DNA of 64,000 nucleotides from NCBI GenBank assembly GCA_963965975.1, contig OZ014418.1, positions 3,670,775 to 3,734,774 on the forward strand. The letters run 5' to 3'. Below are positions 1 through 11,064 of the stretch, in pieces. The notes beneath the pieces are model-generated. The model worked only from the letters and a program-made list of their open reading frames with translations. It did no database searches and was not told the origin of the DNA. Within the stretch, counting starts at the first letter, position 1. Every line of letters begins with the position of its first letter. Origin of the DNA: Xestospongia bergquistia (Eukaryota; Porifera; Demospongiae; Haplosclerida; Petrosiidae). The translations under genes were made by a program, and so were the position numbers.

Positions 1-28
1 ATTTTATACTGTTTATAAATAATTTTGT

Positions 29-1275
29 GTCAGTTAGCGAATGCTTGTACAAGCTTTCATTAATAATATATAGACTATTTGTGACATCAAATCATTGTGG
101 TATGCAAAGAACACAATTTGTTTTATATGAGATTTCTAGTTTAGTACTTCCACGACAACTTGTGTGTATTGAATGGTATAACGTATTTCTCTGTACCTTA
201 TTCCTAGCCTGAGAGATAACACTGAGTCAGAGGTCAAACTGAAATTTGACAGCGTATAACATACTTGCCACCCATGATCATGTACAATAAAGTAAAAGAT
301 ACTATAGTTAGTGTTACCTTAGGAACATTTACAAGCTGTGAAAGTCCTAGTGTTAGTTTATTTTTATACTCTATAGAGTCTGAACCAGAGTTTAACTAAA
401 CGTATCAAAGATCATCACAACATTTGTAAATGAGTAGTTCTACATACTTGTATATATTTTTATCATTTTGTTGAAAGAAGAGGTTACCTTGGAACACTAA
501 ATTTTGATTTTTGATAAGAAATCATTAGAAATCATTGTGAGTTCATTCCAATTTAAGTTTACTTGTAATATTACTTACATTCATTTGTGGATAAGCTGTA
601 TATTTCTGTAACTTCAATTTTGCAGCACATGTATAGGCTAGAGTGAAATTTATTGGCACATTATATATAAATGAAATGCTCTTTCTCATCCAGGCTCTAG
701 TGTTTTAGGTGACATACCATCTTTAGAAAGTTTCGGGTTCAAATTCATATCTAGTATAGTTTGTGCTCATGTTGTGCCACGTATCTGTTTCCAAATTTAA
801 TGAATTACAGTAATTAGTTGATTTAGTCTTATATGTATTAGCAACTTTAGTATTTTTAAGTTTAAAGTGCACATTTACTGTTTATATTCACAACAAAGTA
901 CCTAGCTATTACAAGTTATTGCCATAAGATGTTGTCCACTTTAGAAGAGCAACTTATATTTTTATTTTAGGTCAATGTGAACAAACAGCAAGCTACAAAA
1001 ATATCCAATCTATTTTTGGTGGTGAGCGCTCTTTTGCTATTGTTCCTTTCATAATGGCTCTTTGGGAGGCCACGGAAAATCCGTTTCATTGTCTTGATAA
1101 ATTTGGTGTCTTTATGGATCTTGTGAATCGTCATAATAATATGTTAGGAGGACCTGAATCAATGCAAACAAGGCAGTTTATATTTTGACTCCACAGAACA
1201 TGAGGTTTGGACTAGATTTTGTAAACATTAAATAGACCTTGTTTACTGTCTTACTGAGTATTAATGCAGAATAGT
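29..1275 (+). repeat. Left copy of a duplicated block (partner 8511-9720)
   Basis: Bases 29-677 match 8511-9132 at high identity, for example the shared stretch gacatcaaatc-ttgtggtatgca near 83 and 8565. The match resumes at about 1108-1235 against 9140-9270, and again at 1225-1275 against 9660-9720. Copy 1 keeps about 430 bp (678-1107, including the SMC6 ATPase exon) that copy 2 lacks. Copy 2 has about 390 bp (9270-9660) that copy 1 lacks. This is direct sequence evidence of a local same-strand duplication followed by independent deletion or insertion. Confidence 0.9.
971..1235 (+). pseudogene. SMC6: SMC6 C-terminal ATPase exon, copy A (broken)
   Basis: After a tttattttag acceptor the exon reads SIFGGERSFAIVPFIMALWE, then NPFHCLDKFGVFMDLVNR. 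This is the ABC signature and Walker B region of SMC6, the SMC5/6 genome-maintenance ATPase; the family form is LSGGERSF followed by LDEFDVFMD. Two functional positions are changed: the signature LS is IF, and the Walker B acid after LD is K. The C-terminal motif RQFIF breaks into a stop by loss of one base at about 1185; the next frame gives TPQNM, the expected continuation. No other SMC6 exon is visible beside it on this strand. I read it as an orphan, inactivated exon. Confidence 0.85.
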
Positions 1276-2042
1276 GTAACACAAAGAATACATTGACTGA
1301 ATATATGTTACTAGACAGTAGTTATAGTCATCACTAACCTAGCCTGTCTAAGAGATAGTTGACATAATAGAAAAGTTATCTATTGGAAGAGATTGGTCTT
1401 GATACACTTCTGTATGTATTACCTGACCATAGAAATGATACCTCATATTATCTTATATAAATTAATTCATTAGTCTTACCTCTTGACCTTTTCTTCTGGG
1501 CTAGAGATTGGGGGTCTCCTCAAGTCCTTAATCAGATGAGACTGGTTTAGGGATGAGACTACTACTACTAGGAACATTAGTAATATCTAAAGTAGGTTTG
1601 TATACTTCATTATAAATTATCTGTAAAATGTGTATATAATAGTACAACACAAGTATATATTTGCTGTTATATTATTTTAATGTATTAATCATTAATTTTG
1701 TCATGATTATTTTAGTGTCTATACCTCTTTCTCTCTCTTATCTCTTATCAAGGATAACTTTATCTCCAATTTGTAACAAGATCAATCCAATATTAAAGAG
1801 ATATGATTGCCTTGTCTTTTCCATTTTCTCTAGTACTCTCATTAGTGGTTTAGGAACACACACAGTAACAAAGATAAAACCTTCAGCAACTTTATAAAGG
1901 TGAATATATTAAGAGTATAGTCAAAGAACAATTTTTTTACAATTTTTCAAACTCTTTAACTGTGAAATGATTAGTTGGACAACCACTTTAATTTAAAAGC
2001 TATAGTTTGTTCTCATAGAGGTTTATGACCTATTATTTCAGC
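1276..2042. other. AT-rich stretch, no supported gene
   Basis: A 78-codon hydrophobic reading frame at 1661-1897 (+) has no recognisable motif and no matching splice signals. I see nothing else here. Confidence 0.5.
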
Positions 2043-2354
2043 TTATTTTTGTAGCTCTTGCACAAATGTAGTACTCAGAAATTTCTCATGGTAGTTTTGT
2101 TTTTCAAGCTTGTATGGTTGAATGCCGGTTAGTGTATTTGTGAGGTTAAAATGATCAGTAATGTTAACTGGTAAACAATGTTTATAAACTGCAACAAAAA
2201 CATGTGCAAAGCTGTTTGCTTCTTGAATCTCTTTTTCAAGTGGATAAGACAGAATTAGTAACTGCTTGAGGTTGTCAAATTCAATACCAGCTGATTTGAC
2301 CTCTTTTTGAATTGTTAACACTAGGCTACCTAATTTTATTTGCATTATAGTCAA
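2043..2354 (-). CDS. Helical death-associated module, sponge type (partial)
   Basis: The frame encodes about 100 residues, with LLILSYPLEKEIQEANSF then YKHCLPVNI, and ends EKFLSTTFVQELQK. From memory of sponge gene models, this pattern (LEKEI..A, then HCS/LPVNI, then DHF.L, then YK....Y..) belongs to a helical module that often precedes death domains in demosponge proteins. Its biochemical role is unknown to me. It may be an exon, since no upstream or downstream partner is clear. It lies just downstream of the truncated beta-helix gene on the same strand. Related modules are at 14360-14650 and 52584-53420. Confidence 0.5.
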   Translation of the reverse strand: MTIMQIKLGSLVLTIQKEVKSAGIEFDNLKQLLILSYPLEKEIQEANSFAHVFVAVYKHCLPVNITDHFNLTNTLTGIQPYKLEKQNYHEKFLSTTFVQELQK

Positions 2355-2732
2355 ATCATTATACTTTATATATCCCCTAGTAGAAGGAATAAAACTGTCA
2401 GTATTACTAGTAACTGTTGCTACAGATGATCCACCCTTCTTGTTTTTTTACAACTTTTAGAGACACGTCCATTAGTGGAGGTATAAGGACACACCCTTCA
2501 CTGGAGGTCTATTACTATATATGGTATATCAAACAATTATGATTATAACATGTCAAAAGTACATTGTTTTACATGTCACTGCATTTAAGATTGATCATAA
2601 TCTTAAGGTATCATTGAACTAAACAATTTCTTGAACTTATAATAGTTGCCATGTATCACTATAGTAGTTACCTTCATTGACTTATCTTATGATAGTACTT
2701 CATTTGATTAGTATTAAAAATGTTGATTAGTA

Positions 2733-3368
2733 TTAAAAATTACTAAAATACAAGATAAGTCCTGATCCACCACAACTTGGAAGTAGATTTATAGACCACT
2801 GAAAACTGGTAGAAAAAGAACTGATGTTGACATTAATAAGAGTTGTGTTTTTATTAGGATTAATTAGAAGAATAGCAAAACCATAATAATCATTAATATT
2901 TACCCCAAGTATTGTGATATCAGAGGAATAACTGATAAATAATGTTACTGACTGATCCTTATGAAAGTAAAAAGCTGTATCATTAGGATAGAGGGTACTA
3001 GTTGATGGCATTGGTCCTCCACACTGTGTTATGTGTACATTTTCAATCAATAATCCACTAACATTATAGAAACCAAAGCCAACAGATACATAACTATTAT
3101 TATGATGACTGCAAGTAATTGTTGCAAGAGTTTCTGATGTACTACATATGGTAATATTTGATGTGTTACTAACCAGACAAAAGGAACTTGAAGACAGGAT
3201 GTGGTGTACATCAGTAGAGAGGAGTAGCTGAGTGTCTGGTAGAAGAGCGTAATCTTGACCACAAAGATAATTATTCAAAGATTCACTTTCTGTTAGTAAA
3301 AGACTGTCAGAAAGAATTACCAGTAGACTAGACACAGGTAATAATAGTAACCACTGTACAGGAACCAT
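2733..3368 (-). CDS. Beta-helix-type membrane protein, N-terminal part only
   Basis: The 211-residue frame starts with a clear signal peptide (MVPVQWLLLLPVSSLLVI). It continues as short Ser/Thr/Asn-rich strands with many NxS/T sites, for example FGFYNVSGLLIENVHITQCG and SDITILGVNI. That pattern fits a right-handed parallel beta-helix ectodomain. The larger paralogue at 4680-7650 shows that the full family continues into a Cys-rich segment and several membrane helices, so this copy is C-terminally truncated. It stops at LILYFSNF where the paralogue continues LYFSNLNN. It may be a genuine first exon or a truncated duplicate. Function unknown. Confidence 0.6.
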   Translation of the reverse strand: MVPVQWLLLLPVSSLLVILSDSLLLTESESLNNYLCGQDYALLPDTQLLLSTDVHHILSSSSFCLVSNTSNITICSTSETLATITCSHHNNSYVSVGFGFYNVSGLLIENVHITQCGGPMPSTSTLYPNDTAFYFHKDQSVTLFISYSSDITILGVNINDYYGFAILLINPNKNTTLINVNISSFSTSFQWSINLLPSCGGSGLILYFSNF

Positions 3369-3780
3369 TGTTTGTCTAATATGATAGGACTAGTTGTAAT
3401 AACTTGAACAATCATCTTATTTGGGTCTTTTTATAGTAAAATAGATGTTAAAATTTATATTTTACAAAGTTTGTATGAAGAGTGCAAACATTAACAATTA
3501 AAACCTTTTTTCATGTTTACCTATAATGTAAATTGCAAAAACATTTACCATTAATAAACTAACTGTTTGAACAAGCACACTCAAAATAAACAATTAATTA
3601 CTGTCTTTCAGTTTCACTTTAAGGAGTACTTAGCCCTGAACTTAACTACTACTTAAAGTTTTATTATATTATAACACTTAATAAGCAATAAATTATTCTA
3701 AAGGCAATTAATGCATATCAAATTTAAACATTAATTTAAAAGTATTGCTATAAAATGTAAAGCAAAAATGGCCTATACTA

Positions 3781-4044
3781 CAAGTTGACATAACAAAGTT
3801 TCTGATGTACTACATATGGTAATGTTTCATGTGTTACTAATTAGACATAAGGAACTTGAAGACAGGATGTAATATACATCAGAAGGGAGGAGGAGGAGCT
3901 CAGTGTCAGGTAGAAGAGAGCAACTTGGAGCTCAGAATAATTATTTAGAACATGATGTTTTGTTAATGAAATGGCTAGAGAATTGCTGGTAAACTGGACA
4001 CTATGGTAACAGCAACCAAAGTGCAGAAACATTGGGCATCTCAA
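3781..4044 (-). pseudogene. Degenerate N-terminal copy of the beta-helix membrane protein
   Basis: Nucleotide blocks such as gaacttgaagacaggatgt (3850) and tctgatgtactacatatgg (3800) repeat the signal-peptide and early ectodomain region of the copy at 2733-3368. Frame shifts scramble the protein and the ectodomain is missing. It is a partial duplicate of about 260 bp. Confidence 0.7.
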
Positions 4045-4679
4045 GACTATATTGGTAATTGAAATACTGTATTAAATCATTCATGCAGACATTACCTGCT
4101 TTGATTTTGTCTCGGATGTTAACACGAAGCTGGAATTCTATCTTTGATGATACATAAAAACAACAATATATCTTCTCAATGACAATTACATTAAATTCTA
4201 TATCTTAATAGAAATACAATCTCTCTTTTAAATTTAATTGAAGTATAAGCACATACTTCCATCCTTTAAGTATCCTAGTTTTATTGAAAAAAGTGGAAGG
4301 AAAAACAAATTTACTTGCTTCTACTATTATAACATTGTATGAATGTTTGAATAATGAGATTTAATTTTATAAATAAAACTACAACAATATATAAAACTCA
4401 AAGCTCACCAGTTATAAAACATATACAGATCCACAATGACACAAATTATGTCTAATTCTGTCTATTTAATATGTTAATTATCTGGTGCCCAATCTTCCTA
4501 CTTTAAAGAATCATCATATCTCAGCAATGGACTATCATCAGATTGTTTCTCACTCTTCCTACTAGTTTAGTCTTTATAATAAGTTGGCAATGTTCTATAC
4601 ACTTCCTGACACATCAGAGATGACTCATTGATATACAGATGTGATACAATAAAATGACAAAGTTAGTAATGGAGCAGAG

Positions 4680-7650
4680 AACAATCTCTAGTGTTCTCAT
4701 AATAGCATTAGCTGTACTGTTCTCTGATGAGATGCAAGAAAGAAAGAGATGTGATAAAATTGATCATCAGAAGTGCCATAAACCACAAGTCTAATGCATT
4801 TAATATCTTGTTCTTACATGGGAAGACAATAGCTTGTACAATAGTAAATGAAACCAATATAAATATCAACAGTAACAGTTGTAGAGTTATGTTGCTACCT
4901 TGTAGAACAGCAATAACAATATAGATGAGAGGAGAACAACCAACCTCACTCCAAACCAGTATCTTAGCTTGTCTTTGTAAGGTCCATGTATAGCATCAAT
5001 AAATGGACGAAAGTACTTGACAATGAAATGACTCATACGCATTTTAACTCCAAATAATCCAACCAATGTAAAAGGAATGATGAAGAGAGATAGTAGTCCA
5101 ATACTCACACATAATAGAACAATATGGTAAGGATTGTGACCATAATGAAGACTATCATCTTTAAACCAAACCAGTAACTTACCAGTACTATTGATACTAT
5201 TAAAATAAATATGTGCTGGTGTGGGAACAATTAATGATATGGATAACAGATCTGAACCTGAGATGTTACAAGTACTTGTACAAGAGGACCCAACAATGAG
5301 ATTAGCAATTCTTGTAGAAAATTGACTTAAGAGAACAATGACAACAACTATTATACCAAAATAAACAGGGTAAATGTACAATATATCAGTCTTGCCTAGC
5401 TCATTGAGATCACTTGCTATACATACAAGTATATTCCAACGATGGAAATCAACAAGTGCATCATCTATTGTAGAGCTGTATTAGTGAATGCCATATCAGA
5501 TGTGGTATAACAGTTGGCCAAATAATATCTAGTCAAAAAATGAATCTTCCATTCATTCCCAAGTCAATGGTAAGTCTCAATTTAAACAACACTAGTACAT
5601 ACACTATACTACTTAGTATACCAAATGTTAGAGCAAGTAGAATATGTAGTGTATTAAAACACTTGTAGCAACCAGCATTACCTAAGACAACACTGTAGCC
5701 CTCCTTACATTCACCACACATATGATTTCCTCTACAAATAATGTCAAGTTGTGTTATGTTGATAGTTGTGTTTGTTAGACAATATGCTGGAGGACAGCAT
5801 TTAGTATAACCAACATTGTTGCCATTATCAACAACCCCCAGCCATGATTGAGGTGGAATATAAACAGATGTAGTATCATCTCACATTATGTGATACCAAA
5901 CTATGTCAGAAATGACTACACACACATGCTTACTATTGTATACAAATCCTGGTGGACAGGTTTGTGGAACCAATTTGATTAAAGATGTAGGAATATATCC
6001 CAAGACCTCAAAATATAAATGCATTATTTTACTTGTACTTTCTAGGAATATTGGATATTTAATAGTATACACCTGTTGCTGTAGACAGTTTCAATTTGTT
6101 GCTCAATTTGTAACAAATATGTGATGTCATATGTCCATGAATAACGCTTATTATAGTGCCACCATTTTCTAAATCTGGTTAATCTGGCAAAAATTTGTGC
6201 ATAAGTACAATTTCTATTCAAAAATCAAATGCTCTCAAATCAGTTGCAATTGTTTTACCTGGATACACTTTGATCTGAACATTATTAGTTGAACTATTGA
6301 TGCTACAAATGTGTGTGCTCACAACTTCTGATGATATTTCTCCATTATAATCGGAATCCTGGAGATACATAGTAGAGTTACCAGCAAGTATAGTACTGTT
6401 TTCTTTAAAAATCAATTTGGCCTTAAGTTGGAAAATAGTTTTGCTCACTACTTAAATACCAGAAAGTGGGTTTATATTTTGAAGATTTCTGTCCAGTGAA
6501 AGTAAATTGCACCACCATAAAATGTAGCACTATTTTTTATGAAAAATGCATTACTATAGATTCATAAATAAAGAGATGTGATAATGAATCAAGTCTAATA
6601 GCAGCTCCATGACTAGCTTTGTTGTAGTAGAAAACCATTATACCATTCAAACAAATATCACTGTTTTATGCTTGTATTACTGAACTCATCAAATAATTGA
6701 AAGTATTTGTGTTTACAAACACCAATTTACCAGTATTTAGAGTTGTGTTTAATGAATAGTTAAATGTTTCAAACATAACAACTGATTGTACAAATTTATA
6801 AACTGACTTTTATGGCCCTTAGTGGTTTCTTTGAGGATAAGTGGATTAAGTACTCCAACATAACCTTTTTCATAATTTAAATGAGATATAAGAATTGCTA
6901 ATTTTTTAGATACATCTGAAGATGTAAAAACATGGAAAATGGAGTGATTTTATTGATTTGAAGTGTAAGAACAGAAGTTTTTGCTATTAGTGCATCACTA
7001 AATATTAATGCTAAACCATCAAAGACCACCTGTGTCTGCATACAAATTTGTATCTGATAAAACTATATTAGCACTGTAGACCCCTTGACTAAATATAACT
7101 GTCATACCAGCTACAAAAGCACTGATTGTTTTAGGCTCCTCAGTATGGACTTTAGCAGCATTTGCTATATCATTATATGGTACTAAGTTTTGCAAATTAT
7201 TTTTAAGAGTACATATGCATCAAGCACTTCACTTCTGTTGTTCAAATTACTGAAATATAAGTTCTCCCACAACTTGGAAGTAGATTTATAGAACACTTCT
7301 CAGTGCTAGAATAAGAACTGATGTTGACATTAATAAGAGTTGTGTTTTTATTAGGATTAATTAGAAGAATAGCATAACAATAATAATTGTTAAAATTTTG
7401 TGTTTTTATTAGGATTAATTAGAAGAATAGCATAACAATAATAATTGTTAAAATTTACACCAAGTATTGTGATATCACGGGAATAACTGATAGGTAATGT
7501 TACTGACTGATCATCATAAAAGTAACAAGCTATATCATTACAATAGAGGTTACTAGTTGATGGCATTGGTCCTCCACACTGTGATATGTGTACATTTTGA
7601 ATCAATAATCCACTAACATTATAGAAACCAAAGCCAACATGTGTCAATTA
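4680..7650 (-). pseudogene. Beta-helix plus multi-TM membrane protein, full-length but broken
   Basis: Read from high to low coordinates, fragments follow family order. First is the ectodomain (7647-7390, with FGFYNVSGLLIQNVHISQCG), near identical to the 2733-3368 copy. Next is LYFSNLNN near 7240, then Asn/Ser-rich strands (6448-6218). A Cys segment with TCPPGFVYN follows (about 5960), then CGECKEGYSVVLGNAGCYKC (5721-5660) leading into a membrane helix. The tail (5381 to about 4690) is a multi-TM region including SIGLLSLFIIPFTLVGLFGV. Many stops and frameshifts separate these pieces, so no intact protein remains. I infer a surface protein in life; the ligand is unknown. Confidence 0.75.
7341..7458. 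repeat. 59-bp exact tandem duplication
   Basis: The unit beginning tgtgtttttattaggattaa occurs twice back to back, at about 7341-7399 and 7400-7458, inside the broken beta-helix gene. The two units look identical, so the duplication is recent. Confidence 0.9.
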
Positions 7651-7659
7651 ACAATGTCG

Positions 7660-8086
7660 TGCACTCTAATTGTGAAAAGGTCCAAAACTTTCCAACTTCT
7701 TAGTAAAAGTTAGTGATTCTTCAATGACAGCTATGGTGCTAGTATTTTTAGTTCCCGCTCAATGTATCGACAAAGATAACTGCCAAAAGTTAGTAATACT
7801 GTCATCACTTTCCAAAGAAGTATTTTGGCAAAATTTTACTTTAAAAAGTTAGAAAATGTCATAAGTTGTATGCAGGAGGTTTTTATTGAATTTGCGAGTC
7901 TTCATTGAAAGCTGTGCTTTTTTTCAAAGGTTTTTCAGACTTTTAAAGCTTTTTGTTCTTTTGACGCTTCTTTTGGCAGTATTTTTAAGAAGTACAGAAG
8001 TTTTGCTACCATGCACTATAGTTTGGTGGATACCAGTGCCTTGTTTGTCGAGTTAAAGCCGTTTAAAGCCATTTGCCGTGGTAACA

Positions 8087-8139
<53 letters not shown>

Positions 8140-8142
8140 ACA
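7660..8142 (+). repeat. Dispersed repeat ending in an (AC)n tract, copy 1
   Basis: About 480 bp (from gtccaaaactttccaactt through gagttaaagccgtttaaagcc) is repeated in inverted orientation at 43150-43620. Both copies end at the same side in a CA/TG microsatellite. That suggests a non-autonomous mobile repeat with a simple-repeat tail. I see no coding region and no clear terminal repeats. Confidence 0.8.
8086..8137. repeat. (AC)n microsatellite
   Basis: About 26 uninterrupted AC units at the end of the dispersed repeat. The His/Thr-rich frame across it is a translation artefact. Confidence 0.95.
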
Positions 8143-8162
8143 GACTATCGCTATGCGCCCAC

Positions 8163-9270
8163 GCACAGCGAGGTTAAAAATGAGAGAGAGAAATTGAAAA
8201 GAGACTAAATGAAGAAGCAGACAAGTGAGATATACATTAAGTATATAGTTGTAATTGTGTCTGATATAGGAGAGTTAGCCAAGATCAGATAATAAGGCAG
8301 AATTATCTTGAAGCTCAGGAACAATTAGATACTGTTCATACTGACATTAAAAGAGAAGTGGAACCATTAAAGGTTGGTATGCTCTGTCCAATTTGTGTTT
8401 GACAGCAGTATTCTTAAATTCAAAAATGAAAAATGTCATCATCCTATGTTGGGTTTGGTCTTGTAGTTTACACTTTTGCAAGTTTCATTGAAGCATTTCT
8501 TAGCTTTGCTTCAATTAGTGAATGCTTGTGCATGCATTCATTATTAATATGCAGATTATTTGTAACATCAAATCCTTGTGGTATGCAGAGGACAAAATTT
8601 TTTTATATGAGATTTCTAGCTTTTTACTTCCTGGACAATTAGTGCTGTATTGAAGTATTCCTATGTACCTTATTTCTAGCCTAAGTCAGAGGTCAAACTG
8701 AAATTTCACAGAGTATAACATACTTGCCACACATGATCATGTACAATAAAGTAAAAGATAATGTAGTTAGTGTTACCTTAGGAACATTTATAAGCTGTGA
8801 AAGTCCTAGTGTTAATTTATTTTTATACTCTACAGAGTCTTAACCAGAGTTTAACTAAATGTATCAAAGGTCATTGGGACATTTGTAAACAAGTAGCTCT
8901 ACGTACTTGTATATATTTTTATCACTTTATTGAAAGAAGAGGTTACCTTGGAACACTAAACTTTGATTTTTAATAGAAATCATTAGAAATGATTGTGAGT
9001 TTATTCCAATTTAAGTTTACTTGTAATATTGCTTACATTCATTTGTGGAGAAGCTGGATATTTCTGTAACTTCAATTTTGCGGCACATGTATAGGCTAAA
9101 GTGAAATTTATTGGCACATTATGTATAAATGATCATGAAATGTCTTTATAGATCTTGTGAATTGTCGTATTAGTATGCTACTAATGTTAGAAGGAGTTGA
9201 ATCAATGCAAACAAGGCAGTTTATATTTTGACTCCACAGGACATGAGGTGTGCACTCGATTTTGTAATCA
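8163..9270 (+). pseudogene. SMC6: SMC6 distal coiled coil plus C-terminal stub, copy B (broken)
   Basis: A coiled-coil exon (EREKLKR, then LNEEADK after a frameshift, about 8163-8227) is followed by an exon at 8279-8372. That exon reads RQNYLEAQEQLDTVHTDIKR and ends at a gt donor. The pattern RQ.YLEA matches the SMC6 segment just before the C-terminal ATPase lobe. The ATPase exon itself is mostly deleted here; only its end (tctttatagatcttgtgaat, 9141 onward) survives. The coiled-coil exons also match, inverted, 11290-11065. Confidence 0.75.
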
Positions 9271-9720
9271 GTCATCTGTGAAGTGATTGCTACAAAGACT
9301 ACTAATTTCTGATGGACCAATCCAACAATCTCTAGTGCGTTTAACTTGCTCTATCCATTTCTTTCTCATTACTGGATCTTTAGGAAACCTATAGAGGGTA
9401 ACGTTATCACTGAAAATGCTAGAATAACCACACCTGTTAGGCATTTCTTAGTCCCATGTACAGAAATGTGTTACTATTATGACGTCAACGGAAATAACGT
9501 CCACGAGACTGGGCAATATAATTATTTCACTAATACATTTTGTTTAGATAATAGATCTCTGCAATAGCATGACTAGTATTGCACCAATTTTTTTTACATA
9601 TTTGTATATTACTACAAGGTCATTCAGTTTAATCAGAATATGAACACCATTTCTGTTACCCTTTAAATAGACCTTGTTACTGTCTTACTGAGTATTAATG
9701 CAGAATAGTGTAACACAAAG
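8511..9720 (+). repeat. Right copy of the duplicated block (partner 29-1275)
   Basis: See the left copy. This copy has lost the SMC6 signature-motif exon and carries an extra ~390 bp (9270-9660). The 73-codon frame at 9346-9567 lies in that extra piece and resembles nothing I know. Confidence 0.9.
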
Positions 9721-10159
9721 TAACACATTTATTGTTTCTTATAGTACTTTGGACATCAAGTACCCTGATCAATGTAAAATCTTAAGGCTAAATGCTCCTG
9801 ACTGTACACAACGTACACTAGACTAATAATGTCATAGGTATAATATATGATATGGTAAGTTAGTAATTTTATGTTTTATTACTTTTTCCTTATAGCAACC
9901 AAAGAAACATTTATGACCTCCTTTATTTTTTTTAACAAACATAAAATATTTTGATGATGTATATTCTTTATTATTCTATTATTATTCTATTATTATTTTA
10001 TTATTATTCTATTATTTGTATACTATTGGTGATAACAAGATTGATAAGTCTTGAGCAAACTGTGTTTTGACATTGGGGGAAAATGTCAAGATAGAGGCTG
10101 TATAGTACAGTTCAGCATAATTGTACTACTGAATATGTGATTAAAAGCTATTTGCTGTT
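9721..10159. other. AT-rich stretch without a gene
   Basis: It contains a short run of ttattctattatta repeats at about 9968-10018. I see nothing coding. Confidence 0.6.
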
Positions 10160-10870
10160 AGTCATTTGTTATTTATTTTAGACAGGACATATGCATTTAC
10201 ACTTCAATTTGTACACTGTGTATCATGTGCACGGGAAACATACCTACTTATGTAAAGAGCAAATTTAAACTCTCATCTCAACTTAGTGTTTGGTTTGCTT
10301 CACCTGGACAAATAGTTAGTCTGTACAGCACAGAGTTTCATTCAGTCAATACAAAGTCTATTTATAGCAAAATATGTAATAAAACCAAGCAGTGTACATT
10401 AAGTGAAATGTGATATTCATATGTTAACACATATATGAAATTATATGTGATATACGATCAATATTATATACATCTCCAATAAACTACAGCTGTCTTGATG
10501 TTTGTTGACTTCACCATAGTAATGAAAACTGGACAATTGACAATAAGGTGTGTATATCAACTGGTATGACACACAGCTATATATAGTCAAGGGGACTACA
10601 GTGCAAATCTTCTTTTGTTAGATACATATTGGTTTACAAATGCAGGTGGTGTCTTTGATGATTTAGCATTTATATTTCGTGATGCACCTGAAGGAAAAGC
10701 TTCTGTTACAGTTATGATTATTGTACTATTATTCTGAACTCACAATGACATCTAGTTTCTTCTTGTTTTACTATAGCCTCTTCTTCCAACAAACGATTGG
10801 AAACACATACAAGCATGATGGGAAATTCATTTACAATATCTTTACAGTCAGCTATATGTCAGGTTAGACT
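10160..10870 (+). other. Exon-like fragments, unassigned
   Basis: Three short plus-strand frames are bounded by plausible splice signals. One follows tttattttag at 10180 and includes a 62-codon frame (10225-10413). One, at 10625-10740, contains YWFTNAGGVFDDLAFIFRD. One, at 10780-10860 after ctatag, contains TSMMGNSFTISLQS and ends caggt. I do not recognise a family, and frames do not join without breaks. It could be a decayed gene or chance. Confidence 0.3.
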
Positions 10871-11064
10871 ACAGTTTAGGTTCTATAGGGTAAAAAGGTA
10901 GGCATGAATTGTTAGTGTCTATTTACTTAGTAACAATGTATCTTCTAGGACACACATATTAATTTACAATGAGTATATAGCTTTATTACCACATGCTCAA
11001 TTTGTTATTAATACAGTATGAAATCTCCGTCCTATATGTCTAATACATTATATTGCAAAAACAA

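Noticed and set aside
1661-1897. 78-codon hydrophobic plus-strand frame
   Set aside because: AT-rich DNA gives Leu/Ile-rich frames by chance; there is no motif and no splice context.
8011-8208. Open frame with a His-Thr repeat
   Set aside because: It is the translation of the (AC)n microsatellite plus flanking repeat, not a protein. The SMC6 exon overlaps its end in part.
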